Part shown: positions 17,785 to 27,543 of the stretch, piece by piece | Layout of the letters: every line of letters begins with the position of its first letter | Numbering within the stretch: the first letter of the stretch is position 1 | Assembly (NCBI RefSeq): GCF_006874475.1 | Contig: NZ_VIRM01000002.1 | Location: forward strand, 62,001-126,000 | Length of the DNA stretch: 64,000 nucleotides | Direction: 5' to 3' | Source of the DNA: Microbispora hainanensis | GTDB lineage: Bacteria; Actinomycetota; Actinomycetes; Streptosporangiales; Streptosporangiaceae | The notes under the pieces: generated by a model | Told to the model about the DNA's origin: nothing | The model's input: only the letters and a program-made list of their open reading frames with translations | Databases searched by the model: none | Program-made: the position numbers and the translations under genes

Positions 17785-19829
17785 GCCCGTGAGACGGCGT
17801 CCCGGGTGACGGTCTCCCTGCTGAGGGGGACGGGGCTGAGGGGGACGGGCAGCGGACGGGCGTGCACCACGTCGAGACGGGACACCGCCCGGGTGAGCGC
17901 CACGTAGAGCCGGCCCAGCCCGCGGTCCTCGGCCGCGACGATCTCGGCGGGCTCGGCCAGCACGACGTGGTCATACTCCAGGCCCTTGCAGAGGGTGGCG
18001 GGCACCACGCAGACGCGTACGGACGGGTCGGGCGCAGGGCCCTCGGCGACGGTCAGGCCCGCGCCCGTGAGCGCGGCGCGCAACCGGGCGGCCGAGGCGT
18101 CGGCGGCGATGACGGCGATCGAGCCCTCGTGGCCGAGCGCCTCGGACACCGCCGTCACGACCTCGGTGTCGTCCCCGCGCAGCACGCGCAGCCGTCCGTC
18201 CCGCCGGAAGGACCGGGAGGGCGGCACGTCGACCGCGAGCTCCGCGAGCAGGCGGTTGGCGAGCTCCACGACGGCGGCGGGCGTGCGGAAGCCGACGGTG
18301 AGCGACATGATCGCGGCGTCCGGCTTGCCCAGGTGCGCCATCTGCGCGCCCCAGTCGCGGGCGGCCCACGGGGTCGTGCCCTGCGCCAGGTCGCCGAGCA
18401 CGGTGAGCGAGCCGTGCGCGCTGCGCCGGGCGACGGCCCTGCACTGCATCGGCGACAGGTCCTGCGCCTCGTCGACGATCACGTGGCCATATCCCCGCGG
18501 GCGCTCGATCAGGCCGGCGAGCTCGTCGAGCAGGATCAGGTCGGCGGCCGTCCAGGCGGCGCTCCGATAGGTGCGCGGCGGCCGCCCCCAGGTGATGGCC
18601 GTCCGCTCGGCGGTCGTGAGCACGCCCTCGGCGGCCTCCGTGCGGTCGCCGAGCACCTCGCACAGCACCTCCTCGGGGCGTACGGCCGGCCAGAAGGCGT
18701 CCACGGCGGCGGTGACGGCCCGGGTGGTCATGCGCGTCCACGCCGTGTCGATCGTCCGGCCGCGCGCCTCCGCCCGGTTGCGCACGAGTGACGCCACGCG
18801 GGCGATGACGCGCTCGCGGCCCACGCCGTACGGCATCGCCTCGCGCCGGGTCTCCTCGACCACGTGGTGCAGCTCGTCCCGCGAGAGCCGCCAGCACGAG
18901 GAGCCGTCGGCCACGGCGAGCGGCTCCCGGGGCTCGCCTATGTGCCGGTGAAGCGCCCTGCGCAGCACCTCGGCCATGCGCACGTCGTGTTTGACCACGG
19001 CGGCCTCCGCGCCGTCGGTGGCCCTGACCGGGACCCGGGCGAGGAGCGCGTCGAGCGTGGTCTGCTCGACGTCGACCTCGCCCAGGGCCGGCAGCACTGC
19101 GGAGATGTAGCCGAGGAAGGCCCGGTTGGGGCCGAGCACGAGCACGCCGCCGCGCGACAGCCGCTTGCGGTGGGCGTAGAGCAGGTAGGCGGCGCGGTGC
19201 AGGCCGACGGCGGTCTTGCCGGTGCCCGGCCCGCCCTGGACGCACAGGGACTCCTCCAGGCCGGAGCGGACCAGGTCGTCCTGCTCCGGCTGGATGGTGG
19301 CGACGATGTCGCGCATCGGCCCGACCCTCGGGCGTTCGATTTCGGCTGTCAGGATGCGGCCCACGCCGCCGGGGTCCTGCGTGAGGCCCGGTCCGCGATC
19401 GAGGTGCTCGTCCTCGAAGCCGGTCAGTTCGCCCCCGGCCCAGCCGAAGCGCCGGCGTACGGCCACGCCCCGGGGATCCCGGGCCGACGCCTGGTAGAAC
19501 GCCCGCGAGACCGGCGCCCTCCAGTCGATCACCAGGGGCCGGCCGCCGCCGGTGGCGGAGACGTGGCGGCGGCCGATGTGGTAGCGCTGCCCGGCGTGCT
19601 CGCTCACCTCAGGGCCGAAGTCGAGGCGCCCGAAGAACGGCGGCCCTCCCTCGTCCTCGCCGAGCTCCTTCGCCAGGCTCTTCAGGTGGCGGCCCAGCCG
19701 CTCGGCGCTGTAGCGGTCGCCCGCCACGGTCTCTCCGATGACCACGTTGTGCCGGGCGCCGTCCAGCATGCGGCGCAGGCCCTCCCTGCAGCGTTCGACG
19801 TACGCCTGCTCCTCCTCCAGCGGGGTCAT
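17781..19829 (-). CDS. helD: HelD-like RNA polymerase recycling ATPase
   Basis: This 682-residue UvrD/Rep-like superfamily 1 ATPase has an N-terminal coiled-coil arm (about 1-60), Walker A GGPGTGKTAVGLHRAAYLL near 205, an inserted HelD-specific region, Walker B VIVDEAQDLSPMQ near 440 and the C-terminal motif LYVALTRAVSRL. In actinobacteria HelD removes stalled RNA polymerase from DNA, and some members (HelR) protect against rifamycins. The rifamycin-associated element expected upstream of helR genes was not found. AAGGAG precedes the ATG. It is divergent from a tetR gene that shares an operator with it. Confidence 0.9.
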   Translation of the reverse strand: MTPLEEEQAYVERCREGLRRMLDGARHNVVIGETVAGDRYSAERLGRHLKSLAKELGEDEGGPPFFGRLDFGPEVSEHAGQRYHIGRRHVSATGGGRPLVIDWRAPVSRAFYQASARDPRGVAVRRRFGWAGGELTGFEDEHLDRGPGLTQDPGGVGRILTAEIERPRVGPMRDIVATIQPEQDDLVRSGLEESLCVQGGPGTGKTAVGLHRAAYLLYAHRKRLSRGGVLVLGPNRAFLGYISAVLPALGEVDVEQTTLDALLARVPVRATDGAEAAVVKHDVRMAEVLRRALHRHIGEPREPLAVADGSSCWRLSRDELHHVVEETRREAMPYGVGRERVIARVASLVRNRAEARGRTIDTAWTRMTTRAVTAAVDAFWPAVRPEEVLCEVLGDRTEAAEGVLTTAERTAITWGRPPRTYRSAAWTAADLILLDELAGLIERPRGYGHVIVDEAQDLSPMQCRAVARRSAHGSLTVLGDLAQGTTPWAARDWGAQMAHLGKPDAAIMSLTVGFRTPAAVVELANRLLAELAVDVPPSRSFRRDGRLRVLRGDDTEVVTAVSEALGHEGSIAVIAADASAARLRAALTGAGLTVAEGPAPDPSVRVCVVPATLCKGLEYDHVVLAEPAEIVAAEDRGLGRLYVALTRAVSRLDVVHARPLPVPLSPVPLSRETVTRDAVSRA

Positions 19830-19872
19830 CCGCCGTCTCCTTCCCCCGGTCGCCGTACCGGCATGGAACAGC

Positions 19873-19898
19873 AACTCGGTTAAAAATGCAACCGAGTT
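19873..19898. promoter_or_regulatory. TetR operator between helD and tetR
   Basis: A perfect inverted repeat, AACTCGGTT (19873-19881) and AACCGAGTT (19890-19898) with an 8-bp AT-rich spacer, lies in the 104-bp divergent region. It abuts the TetR promoter (TTAAAG 19897-19902, TAGCCT 19921-19926). The size and symmetry are those of a TetR-dimer site. Confidence 0.7.
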
Positions 19899-19933
19899 AA
19901 AGATTTCTCGGGACGGCTGCTAGCCTGTGCGGC

Positions 19934-20650
19934 ATGGTCGAGGGGCTGCGGACGCGGAAGAAGGAACGGACCCGCCGGGCCATCTCCGAGGTCGCGATCG
20001 CCATGTTCCTGGAACACGGCTTCGACCAGGTGGGCGTGGCCGAGATCGCGGCCGCGGCCGAGGTCTCCAAGCCCACGCTGTTCCGCTATTTCCCGAGCAA
20101 GGAGGATCTGGTCCTGGACCGGATCGCCGACCACAGGGGAGAGGCGGCGGCCGTGGTGCGCGCCCGCCCGGCCGGGCGGACCCCGCTCGACGCGCTGCAC
20201 GACGCCTTCATGGCCGGGCTGGACGCCCGCGAGCCGACCACCGGCCTGTGCGATCACCCGGCGGTGATGGCCTACCACCGCCTCGTCTTCGACACCCCCG
20301 GCCTGGCGTCCCGCGTGGCCGAGTACGCCGCTGCGGACGCGGAGGCGCTGGCCGAGGCGATGAGCGAGTCGCCGAGCGAGGCGGCGGGCGAGGCGCTGGG
20401 CGAGGCGGCGTCCCGCGATCCCGGGAGCAACGCCGGTCCCGCGCCGCTCTTGGGCGCGCGTCCCGTGCCGCTGCTGACGTCGCGCCTGGTGGCCGCGCAG
20501 TACATCGCCGTCCGGCAGATCCTCGCCAGGGACAACTACGCGGCGCTGGCGTCCGGCCGGACGGCCGACGAGGTGTACGGCGAGGCCGTCGCCGCCGCGG
20601 GAACCGCCTTCGAACTGCTGCGGCACGGCGCGCGGGCGCACGGCCTGTGA
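19934..20650 (+). CDS. TetR family transcriptional regulator
   Basis: This 238-residue repressor-type protein has an N-terminal TetR helix-turn-helix (about 10-58: RTRRAISEVAIAMFLEHGF; SKPTLFRYFPSKEDLVLDRI) and a divergent ligand-binding part. An Ala/Glu/Ser-rich low-complexity stretch around 145-175 looks like a repeat-expanded loop. The ATG is seven bases after TAGCCT and lacks a ribosome site, so the mRNA may be leaderless. Position and the shared 26-bp dyad suggest it represses itself and helD. Confidence 0.9.
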   Translation: MVEGLRTRKKERTRRAISEVAIAMFLEHGFDQVGVAEIAAAAEVSKPTLFRYFPSKEDLVLDRIADHRGEAAAVVRARPAGRTPLDALHDAFMAGLDAREPTTGLCDHPAVMAYHRLVFDTPGLASRVAEYAAADAEALAEAMSESPSEAAGEALGEAASRDPGSNAGPAPLLGARPVPLLTSRLVAAQYIAVRQILARDNYAALASGRTADEVYGEAVAAAGTAFELLRHGARAHGL

Positions 20651-20698
20651 CCCGTCTCACCCATCGCCGAGGTCGTTGAGGCGGTCTACGCTCGACGC

Positions 20699-21600
<902 letters not shown>

Positions 21601-21610
<10 letters not shown>

Positions 21611-21745
21611 CGAGAGCGGTTCGCGGCCCACCGTACGCCGGCCCGCCGCGCGCAGCCGCCCAAAGGCCCGACGGGATCGGTTCGCGGGCAACCGTTCGCC
21701 GGCCCGCCGCGCTGAGCCGACGAAAGGCCCGACGGGGCCGGGCCC
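21601..21745. repeat. Imperfect 61-bp tandem repeat
   Basis: Units begin near 21601, 21662 and 21723 with AAGGCCYGACG-like sequence. The first two continue through GGTTCGCGG and CGCCGGCCCGCCGCGC; the third is partial. The array overlaps the last codons of the methyltransferase gene and fills much of the 256-bp gap before guaA. Its role is unknown. Confidence 0.7.
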
Positions 21746-21821
21746 GGGCGGCTTCGCCGCAGGCCAAGGCCGGGGTGCCGGCGACGGCGGCACGTCCGGG
21801 CGGGCACCATCACCGCGCCGA

Positions 21822-21827
21822 TAGACT
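21822..21827 (+). promoter_or_regulatory. Candidate -10 box of guaA
   Basis: TAGACT lies 39 bases before the guaA start, without a clear -35. The same hexamer precedes guaB, so the two genes may share a promoter type. Confidence 0.4.
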
Positions 21828-21866
21828 GGCGTCACCGCCTCGCTGCCTTCATGGGGGTCCTTTCCA

Positions 21867-23414
21867 GTGTCTGAGTTCGACACGGTTCTCGTCGTGGACT
21901 TCGGCGCGCAATACGCGCAGCTGATCGCGCGACGGGTGCGTGAGTGTCACGTCTACTCCGAGATCGTCCCGTCGTCGATGCCGGTGTCGGAGATGCTGGC
22001 CAGGAAGCCCAAGGCGATCATCCTGTCCGGCGGCCCCTCCTCGGTGTACGCCGAGGGCGCCCCGCCGGTCCCCGACGGCCTGTTCGAGACCGGGGTGCCG
22101 ACCTTCGGCATCTGCTACGGCTTCCAGGCGATGGCCCGGGCGCTCGGAGGCGAGGTCGCCAGGACCGACTCCGCCGAGTTCGGCGGCACCGCGCTCAAGG
22201 TCCTCCAGGAGGGCCTGCTGTTCGCCGGTCTGCCCGCCGCGCAGACCGTCTGGATGTCGCACGGCGACTCTGTGGTCGGCGCACCCGCCGGGTTCGCCGT
22301 CACCGCCGCGACCGACGCCACCCCGGTCGCCGCGATGGAGGACCCCTCGCGCGGCCTCTACGGCGTGCAGTTCCACCCCGAGGTGCTCCACTCCGAGCAC
22401 GGGCAGCAGGTGCTCAAGCACTTCCTGGAGGCGGCCGGCTGCCGTCCCTCGTGGACCATGCTCAACATCGTCGAAGACGCCGTGGAGGCCGTGCGCGCCC
22501 AGGTGGGCGACGGCCGGGCGATCTGCGCGCTGTCGGGCGGCGTCGACTCCGCCGTCGCCGCCGCGATCGTGCAGCGGGCCATCGGCGACCGGCTGACCTG
22601 CGTCTTCGTCGACCACGGGCTGCTGCGCAAGGGCGAGGCCGAGCAGGTCGAGCGCGACTTCGTCGAGGTGACCGGCGTCAAGCTGCGCGTCGTGGACGCC
22701 TCCGAGCGCTTCCTTAAGGCGCTGTCGGGCGTCACCGACCCGGAGGAGAAGCGGAAAATCATCGGCCGGGAGTTCATCCGCGTCTTCGAGGACGAGCAGC
22801 GCGCGATCCTCGCCGACGGGCCGGTGGACTTCCTCGTGCAGGGCACGCTCTACCCGGACGTGGTCGAGTCGGGCGGCGGCACCGGCACCGCGAACATCAA
22901 GTCGCACCACAACGTGGGCGGGCTGCCCGACGACCTCAAGTTCGAACTGGTCGAGCCGCTGCGCACGCTGTTCAAGGACGAGGTGCGGCGGGCCGGCGAG
23001 CAGCTGGGCCTGCCCCCGGCGATGGTCTGGCGCCAGCCGTTCCCCGGGCCCGGCCTCGGCATCCGGATCATCGGCGAGGTCACCCGCGAGCGTCTCGACC
23101 TGCTGCGCGAGGCCGACGCCATCGCCCGCGAGGAGCTGACCCGCGCCGGACTCGACCGCGACATCTGGCAGTGCCCGGTCGTGCTGCTCGCCGACGTCCG
23201 CTCGGTGGGCGTGCAGGGCGACGGCCGCACCTACGGCCACCCGGTCGTCCTGCGGCCGGTGACCTCCGAGGACGCCATGACCGCCGACTGGGCGCGGGTG
23301 CCGTACGACGTGCTGTCGCGCATCTCCACCCGCATCACCAACGAGGTCCGCGAGGTCAACCGGGTCGTGCTCGACGTGACGAGCAAGCCGCCGGGCACCA
23401 TCGAGTGGGAGTGA
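21867..23414 (+). CDS. guaA: GMP synthase (glutamine-hydrolysing)
   Basis: This 515-residue enzyme aminates XMP to GMP, completing the pathway begun by guaB. The class I glutamine amidotransferase domain (1-195) has the nucleophile in [11 protein letters not shown] and the His-Glu pair in [10 protein letters not shown]. The ATP pyrophosphatase domain has the P-loop [12 protein letters not shown], followed by the C-terminal dimerisation domain ending KPPGTIEWE. The start is GTG; the purine-rich GGGGG upstream is a weak ribosome site. It is monocistronic in this layout. Confidence 0.97.
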   Translation: MSEFDTVLVVDFGAQYAQLIARRVRECHVYSEIVPSSMPVSEMLARKPKAIILSGGPSSVYAEGAPPVPDGLFETGVPTFGICYGFQAMARALGGEVARTDSAEFGGTALKVLQEGLLFAGLPAAQTVWMSHGDSVVGAPAGFAVTAATDATPVAAMEDPSRGLYGVQFHPEVLHSEHGQQVLKHFLEAAGCRPSWTMLNIVEDAVEAVRAQVGDGRAICALSGGVDSAVAAAIVQRAIGDRLTCVFVDHGLLRKGEAEQVERDFVEVTGVKLRVVDASERFLKALSGVTDPEEKRKIIGREFIRVFEDEQRAILADGPVDFLVQGTLYPDVVESGGGTGTANIKSHHNVGGLPDDLKFELVEPLRTLFKDEVRRAGEQLGLPPAMVWRQPFPGPGLGIRIIGEVTRERLDLLREADAIAREELTRAGLDRDIWQCPVVLLADVRSVGVQGDGRTYGHPVVLRPVTSEDAMTADWARVPYDVLSRISTRITNEVREVNRVVLDVTSKPPGTIEWE

Positions 23415-23440
23415 CCCCGAATCACCGCGCGGGGATGTGA

Positions 23441-23467
23441 GCCGGGATCAACCGGAATGATCCCGGC
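23441..23467. promoter_or_regulatory. Perfect 10-bp inverted repeat after guaA
   Basis: GCCGGGATCA and TGATCCCGGC are separated by seven bases. There is no T-run, so it is a poor terminator; it overlaps the -35 area of the next promoter and could be an operator. Confidence 0.45.
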
Positions 23468-23476
23468 GAGGCTGGA

Positions 23477-23482
23477 TAGGGT
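23477..23482 (+). promoter_or_regulatory. -10 box for a leaderless acyltransferase mRNA
   Basis: TAGGGT ends six bases before the GTG at 23489, the spacing expected when transcription begins at the start codon. No ribosome site is present. Confidence 0.5.
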
Positions 23483-23488
23483 AACGCG

Positions 23489-24709
23489 GTGATTGCCGCT
23501 CAGCCCGTCACCGCTCGCTCCGGCGCGAAGGCCGCGAGACTCGCCTGGCTCGACGCCCTGCGGGGGATCGGCGCGATGGCCGTGGTCGCCGAGCACGCGC
23601 TGCCCTGGTTCATGCCGTCGTTGCGCCCCTACTGGTTCAACCTCGGCATGTACGGCGTGCTGGTCTTCTTCCTCGTCAGCGGATACATCATCCCCGCGTC
23701 CCTGGAGAAGCGGGGTGACGTCGCGGCGTTCTGGGTCAGCCGGGTGTTCCGGCTGTATCCGCTCTATCTGCTGGTGATCGCGGCGGTGCTCGTCATGGCC
23801 TTCTGGGTGCCGGTGCGCCAGGAGGTGCCCCGGCATCCGTCGGCCGTGGCCGCGCACGTGAGCATGCTGCTCGACGTCGTCCACACCGGCGCCCTCGCCG
23901 ACCCGATGTGGACGCTGTCGTACGAGATGGTGTTCTACCTGCTGGTGACCGCGCTGTTCGTGGGCGGGGTGCACCGGCGCAGCGGGGCGCTGGCGATCGC
24001 CTTCGGCGTCGTGGCGGTCGCCGCCGGGCTGGTGCTGTCGGCGCCGCTGCTGCCGGGGCCGTGGCCCGCCATCGCCGCCTGCGTGCTGTTCCTCGCGGGA
24101 CTGGCCTGCCTGATCACCGGCCGGTTCCGCACGGTCGCGGCGTACGCGCTGGGTCTGATGGCGCTCGTGCTGCTCGTGTTCGGCAGCTTCGTGCCGTGGT
24201 TCGGCGCGGCCATCCTCGCGGTGATGTTCACGGGGACGGCCGTGTATCGCTGGGAGAAGGGCTCGGCCGGACTCGGCCCGGTCGTGGTCGCGGCGGCCCT
24301 GGTGGCCGCCGCGCCCGTGTGGGCGATCCAGGCGGGCTGGTGGTGGGTGCAGCCCGACGTGTGGATCACCACGATGGTCCTCGCCGGAGGGACGTTCGCG
24401 CTGGGCATGGCGCTGCGCGGGCGGCGCGGCCCCGGGGTGCTGACCTGGCTCGGCCTGATCAGCTACTCGGTCTATCTCGTGCACCACCCGCTGCTCAGAT
24501 ATCTGAACGCGCTCGCGGGCGACCTGCGGTCGCTCACGCCGATCGGCCAGGCGGCCGTCGCGCTCGGCTATCTCGTCGCGCTGCTCACGCTGAGCTGGCT
24601 CACCTATCGCTTCGTGGAGGCGCCGGCCCAGGCGCTGGGCCGCCGGATCAGTGGACGTCTGTCGTCTGCACGCCCGACGACTGCTCGGGATATACCTGTC
24701 CCGGGGTGA
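23489..24709 (+). CDS. Acyltransferase family 3 membrane protein
   Basis: This 406-residue integral membrane protein has about ten hydrophobic helices. The N-terminus WLDALRGIGAMAVVAEHALPW carries the Arg and His of the acyltransferase-3 (OafA/YrhL) family, which adds acyl groups to sugars of surface polymers. SYSVYLVHHPLLRYL and FVEAPAQALGRR near the end are also typical. Its position at the edge of the glycopolymer region fits modification of that polymer. The last 62 bp overlap the convergent deacetylase gene. Confidence 0.88.
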   Translation: MIAAQPVTARSGAKAARLAWLDALRGIGAMAVVAEHALPWFMPSLRPYWFNLGMYGVLVFFLVSGYIIPASLEKRGDVAAFWVSRVFRLYPLYLLVIAAVLVMAFWVPVRQEVPRHPSAVAAHVSMLLDVVHTGALADPMWTLSYEMVFYLLVTALFVGGVHRRSGALAIAFGVVAVAAGLVLSAPLLPGPWPAIAACVLFLAGLACLITGRFRTVAAYALGLMALVLLVFGSFVPWFGAAILAVMFTGTAVYRWEKGSAGLGPVVVAAALVAAAPVWAIQAGWWWVQPDVWITTMVLAGGTFALGMALRGRRGPGVLTWLGLISYSVYLVHHPLLRYLNALAGDLRSLTPIGQAAVALGYLVALLTLSWLTYRFVEAPAQALGRRISGRLSSARPTTARDIPVPG

Positions 24710-25388
24710 GCTCCTGGCCTTCGAGCAGGGTGGACACCGTGACGAAGCTGTAGCCCTCCGCGGTCAGCAGTTCGAGCACCTCGGGCATCGACTCCACGGT
24801 CTGCTTGACCGTCTCGTGCATCAGCACGACCTCGCCCTCTCCGGCCACATCCAGGGCCCGGTTCGTGAGGAAGTCCACGTGCCGGTAGTCCTTGATGTAG
24901 TCCTTCGTGGCGGTCGTGCCGGGCACCTGGATGAGCCCGAGCTTGGCGGTGACCTCCTCCACGCCGCCGTTGCGCAGCCCGCCGGGCGCGCGGAAGAGCT
25001 TCGGCGCCTTGCCCGTCGTCTTCTTGATCAGCCGCTGGGCGTCGCCGATCTTCTTGTTGATGTCGGCGTACTTGAGCGTGGTCAGATAGGTGCCGTCCCA
25101 CGAGTGGTTGCCGATCTCGTGGCCCGACTTGGTGATCAACTGGGTGAGCTTCGGGTGCTTCTTCACCTCTGAGCCGATGACGAAGAACGTCGCCTTCGCC
25201 TTGTATTCGGAGAGGGTCTTCAGCAGCGTCTGCAGGTATGGCCCCGGACCGTCGTCAAAGGTCAGGGCGATGCATTTGTGGGTCGCACAGTACGGCTCGT
25301 CGGTCGCACGAGCCTGCGCAGGAGTCGCGGTGACGGCCGCCGCGAGAGCGCACGCGACGGCCAGAGGGATCAGACGACGTACAGCCAT
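24648..25388 (-). CDS. NodB-domain polysaccharide deacetylase-like secreted protein
   Basis: This 246-residue protein has a signal peptide (about 1-27, ending ATPAQA) and a NodB fold. LTFDDGPGPY supplies catalytic Asp45 and metal-binding Asp46, and GHEIGNHSW supplies His95. The second metal His, expected at 99, is Gly. FRAPGGLRNGG and VLMHET follow the family order. The missing ligand could lower or abolish de-N-acetylation of peptidoglycan or glycan chains. GAGGAG precedes the ATG at 25388; a longer upstream reading lacks a signal peptide start. Confidence 0.88.
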   Translation of the reverse strand: MAVRRLIPLAVACALAAAVTATPAQARATDEPYCATHKCIALTFDDGPGPYLQTLLKTLSEYKAKATFFVIGSEVKKHPKLTQLITKSGHEIGNHSWDGTYLTTLKYADINKKIGDAQRLIKKTTGKAPKLFRAPGGLRNGGVEEVTAKLGLIQVPGTTATKDYIKDYRHVDFLTNRALDVAGEGEVVLMHETVKQTVESMPEVLELLTAEGYSFVTVSTLLEGQELTPGQVYPEQSSGVQTTDVH

Positions 25389-25608
25389 GGGGTACTCCTC
25401 GGGGGGATCTATAACGCGGCATCGTAACGTGCTTCGGGTTGCTTCCTCCTCTTCAGTCCGATTTCGTACGGGCCGGAAACCTTCGTCCACCTGGGACGGG
25501 AGCGATTAAACCTTCGGCCAAGGAAGGGACTAAGCCTGCCCCCTCACGAGCGGGTTTCGCGATGCTGGGCCGGTCGGAAGAGGAACCGGGCAGCGTGAGG
25601 AGGGGCGG

Positions 25609-27543
25609 GTGACACGAACCGCCACCACCCGGTCGGCGTGGGGGACGTGGATCGGGTTCGAGTCCTGTCCCGCGCTGCTCGGCCGCCTCGTCGAGGGCTT
25701 CGCCGGTCCCTGGATCCCGCTTGAGGACGTCCCCGTCCCCGGCACGCCCGCCGTTCCGGCGAGCGACGCGGACACGGCGCCGGACGGGACACAGGACCCG
25801 GCACGGGACACGGCAGGGGACACGGCAGGGGACACGGCAGGGGACGCGGCGCCGGGCGGAACCGGCGCGATCGGATGCGTCCTGCTCGCCGCGCGCTCCC
25901 CGGCCGACCTGCGCAGGGCGGTGCCGCTGGGCGGCCTGCTGCCCAGGGCGACGCGGGTGCGGATCGCCGTCGCCGACGTGCCGTCCTGGGCGGCCCAGCC
26001 GCTGCCCGTCACCGCGCCGGGCGCCTGCTGGCGGCACCTGACCGAGATGCGGGTGACCCGCCGGGGCCGCGGCTGGCACCTCGACGCCGCCTTCACCGAG
26101 CCGGTGCCGGCCGGTGACGTCGTGGCCCACGTCGCGAGCGGCCTGTTCGGCGGATGCGCGGCGGCCACTCCCGTGGCGGGGCTGGAAGGCGGCGCCACAG
26201 CCGACTGGCGGCCCGGCGATCCCAACGTCACGCTGTCGCCGCCCGGCGGGCCGGTGCCGGACCGTCGCGACGCCCCCGGCTGCGACCTGCCGCTGCGTCA
26301 GGCGAACGGCTCTGTACTCGCCGGGAGCACCGGTTCGGCGGCCGGTGGCCTGCTGCCGCCGCTGGACGAGGCCGTGGTCAACCCCATCGGATTCCGCCGG
26401 AATCCCGCGCAGGGCATCGCGGTGCTCGCCGCGCGCCGGGAGGGGTTCGTCGTCACCCTCGGCGACGACAGGCTCGTACGGCTCCCGGCCAATGGGCGGG
26501 TCACGGACGTGGACATCGCCCGCCTGCGGGACGTACGCGGCATCGAGGTGCCCGGCGCACAGGTGACGGAGGGACGGGCGAATGAGGTCGCCCGCGTCGT
26601 CGCCGCCCTCTCGGCCGCCGGGATTCCGGTGCTCGCCGCGCCCGATCCCGCCCGCGACCGGGCGCTGGGCCGCGCCCTGGCCACCGCGCTCGCCGCCGTG
26701 ACCGGCGAGGCGCTCGCGTCCGACCTGCGCCGCGAGGAGCTGAGCATCCGGCTGCGCCGGGCCGCGCTGCGCGAGCACGGGGCCGCCGCCCGCTGGCGGG
26801 GTCTGGCCCTGGCCGCCGGCCTGCCGGTGCCACCGGACCCGAAGGTCTCGATCCTGCTGTGCACGCGGCGCCCCGAGATGGTGCCGTTCGCGGTCGAGCA
26901 GATGGAGCGTCAGCGCGGCGTGAGCGCCGAACTGATCGTGGGGCTCCACGGCTTCACGGCACGGGAGGCCGCGATCCCCCGCACGCGGCTGCCGCTCACC
27001 GTGATCGAGGCCCACACCACGACGCCGTTCGGGGAGGTGCTGAACCGGATGGCGGCCGTCGCCTCCGGGTCGTGCCTCGCCAAGGTGGACGACGACGACT
27101 GGTATGGCCCCGACCACCTCGCCGACCTCCTGCTCGCCAGGCGCTACAGCGGCGCCGACCTCGTCGGCTCGGCCGCGGAGTTCGTCTACCTGGAGCCGCT
27201 CGACGTGACGATCAGGCGGTGTATCGGCACCGAGCGGTTCGTGCCGCTGGTGGCCGGGGGCACGATGCTGGTCACCCGGGCGGCGTTCGAGGCGGCCGGC
27301 GGCTTCCGGCCCCTGGCGAGGACGGTGGACGGCCAGCTCCTGCAGGCGGTCGAGGCCGCCGGCGGCCGGATCTACCGCACCCACGGCCTCGGTTATGTGC
27401 TGCGCCGCCGCAGCGCGTACGGCCACACCTGGCGCCAGCCCGTGCAGTCGTTCCTCGCTTCCTTCCAGGAGCAGTGGCGTGGGCTGGTCTTCAACGAACT
27501 GATGGAGGACGGTGCCCGATGGCGGGCGGAGGTGACGACGTGA
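25609..27543 (+). CDS. Glycosyltransferase family 2 with a long N-terminal domain
   Basis: This is a 644-residue protein. The C-terminal third (about 410-640) is a GT-A domain: VSILLCTRRPEMVPFAVEQM, the metal-binding KVDDDDWYGPDHL, and GGTMLVTRAAFEAAGGF. The first 400 residues match no family I recognise; they contain a 15-base tandem repeat encoding DTAGD units at about 67-80 and a region resembling a nucleotide-binding fold. No signal or membrane segment is seen. GAGGAGGGG precedes the GTG. The stop overlaps the next start (GTGA), placing it first in a four- or five-gene operon. Confidence 0.85.
   Translation: MTRTATTRSAWGTWIGFESCPALLGRLVEGFAGPWIPLEDVPVPGTPAVPASDADTAPDGTQDPARDTAGDTAGDTAGDAAPGGTGAIGCVLLAARSPADLRRAVPLGGLLPRATRVRIAVADVPSWAAQPLPVTAPGACWRHLTEMRVTRRGRGWHLDAAFTEPVPAGDVVAHVASGLFGGCAAATPVAGLEGGATADWRPGDPNVTLSPPGGPVPDRRDAPGCDLPLRQANGSVLAGSTGSAAGGLLPPLDEAVVNPIGFRRNPAQGIAVLAARREGFVVTLGDDRLVRLPANGRVTDVDIARLRDVRGIEVPGAQVTEGRANEVARVVAALSAAGIPVLAAPDPARDRALGRALATALAAVTGEALASDLRREELSIRLRRAALREHGAAARWRGLALAAGLPVPPDPKVSILLCTRRPEMVPFAVEQMERQRGVSAELIVGLHGFTAREAAIPRTRLPLTVIEAHTTTPFGEVLNRMAAVASGSCLAKVDDDDWYGPDHLADLLLARRYSGADLVGSAAEFVYLEPLDVTIRRCIGTERFVPLVAGGTMLVTRAAFEAAGGFRPLARTVDGQLLQAVEAAGGRIYRTHGLGYVLRRRSAYGHTWRQPVQSFLASFQEQWRGLVFNELMEDGARWRAEVTT

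Noticed and set aside
19830..19933. Rifamycin-associated element upstream of helD
   Set aside because: I looked for the GGGGCTTGC-type inverted repeat and found only the TetR-like dyad, so a HelR rifamycin-resistance assignment is not supported.
23441..23467. Terminator for guaA
   Set aside because: The stem is perfect but no T-run follows on either strand, and it overlaps the next promoter; an operator is at least as likely.
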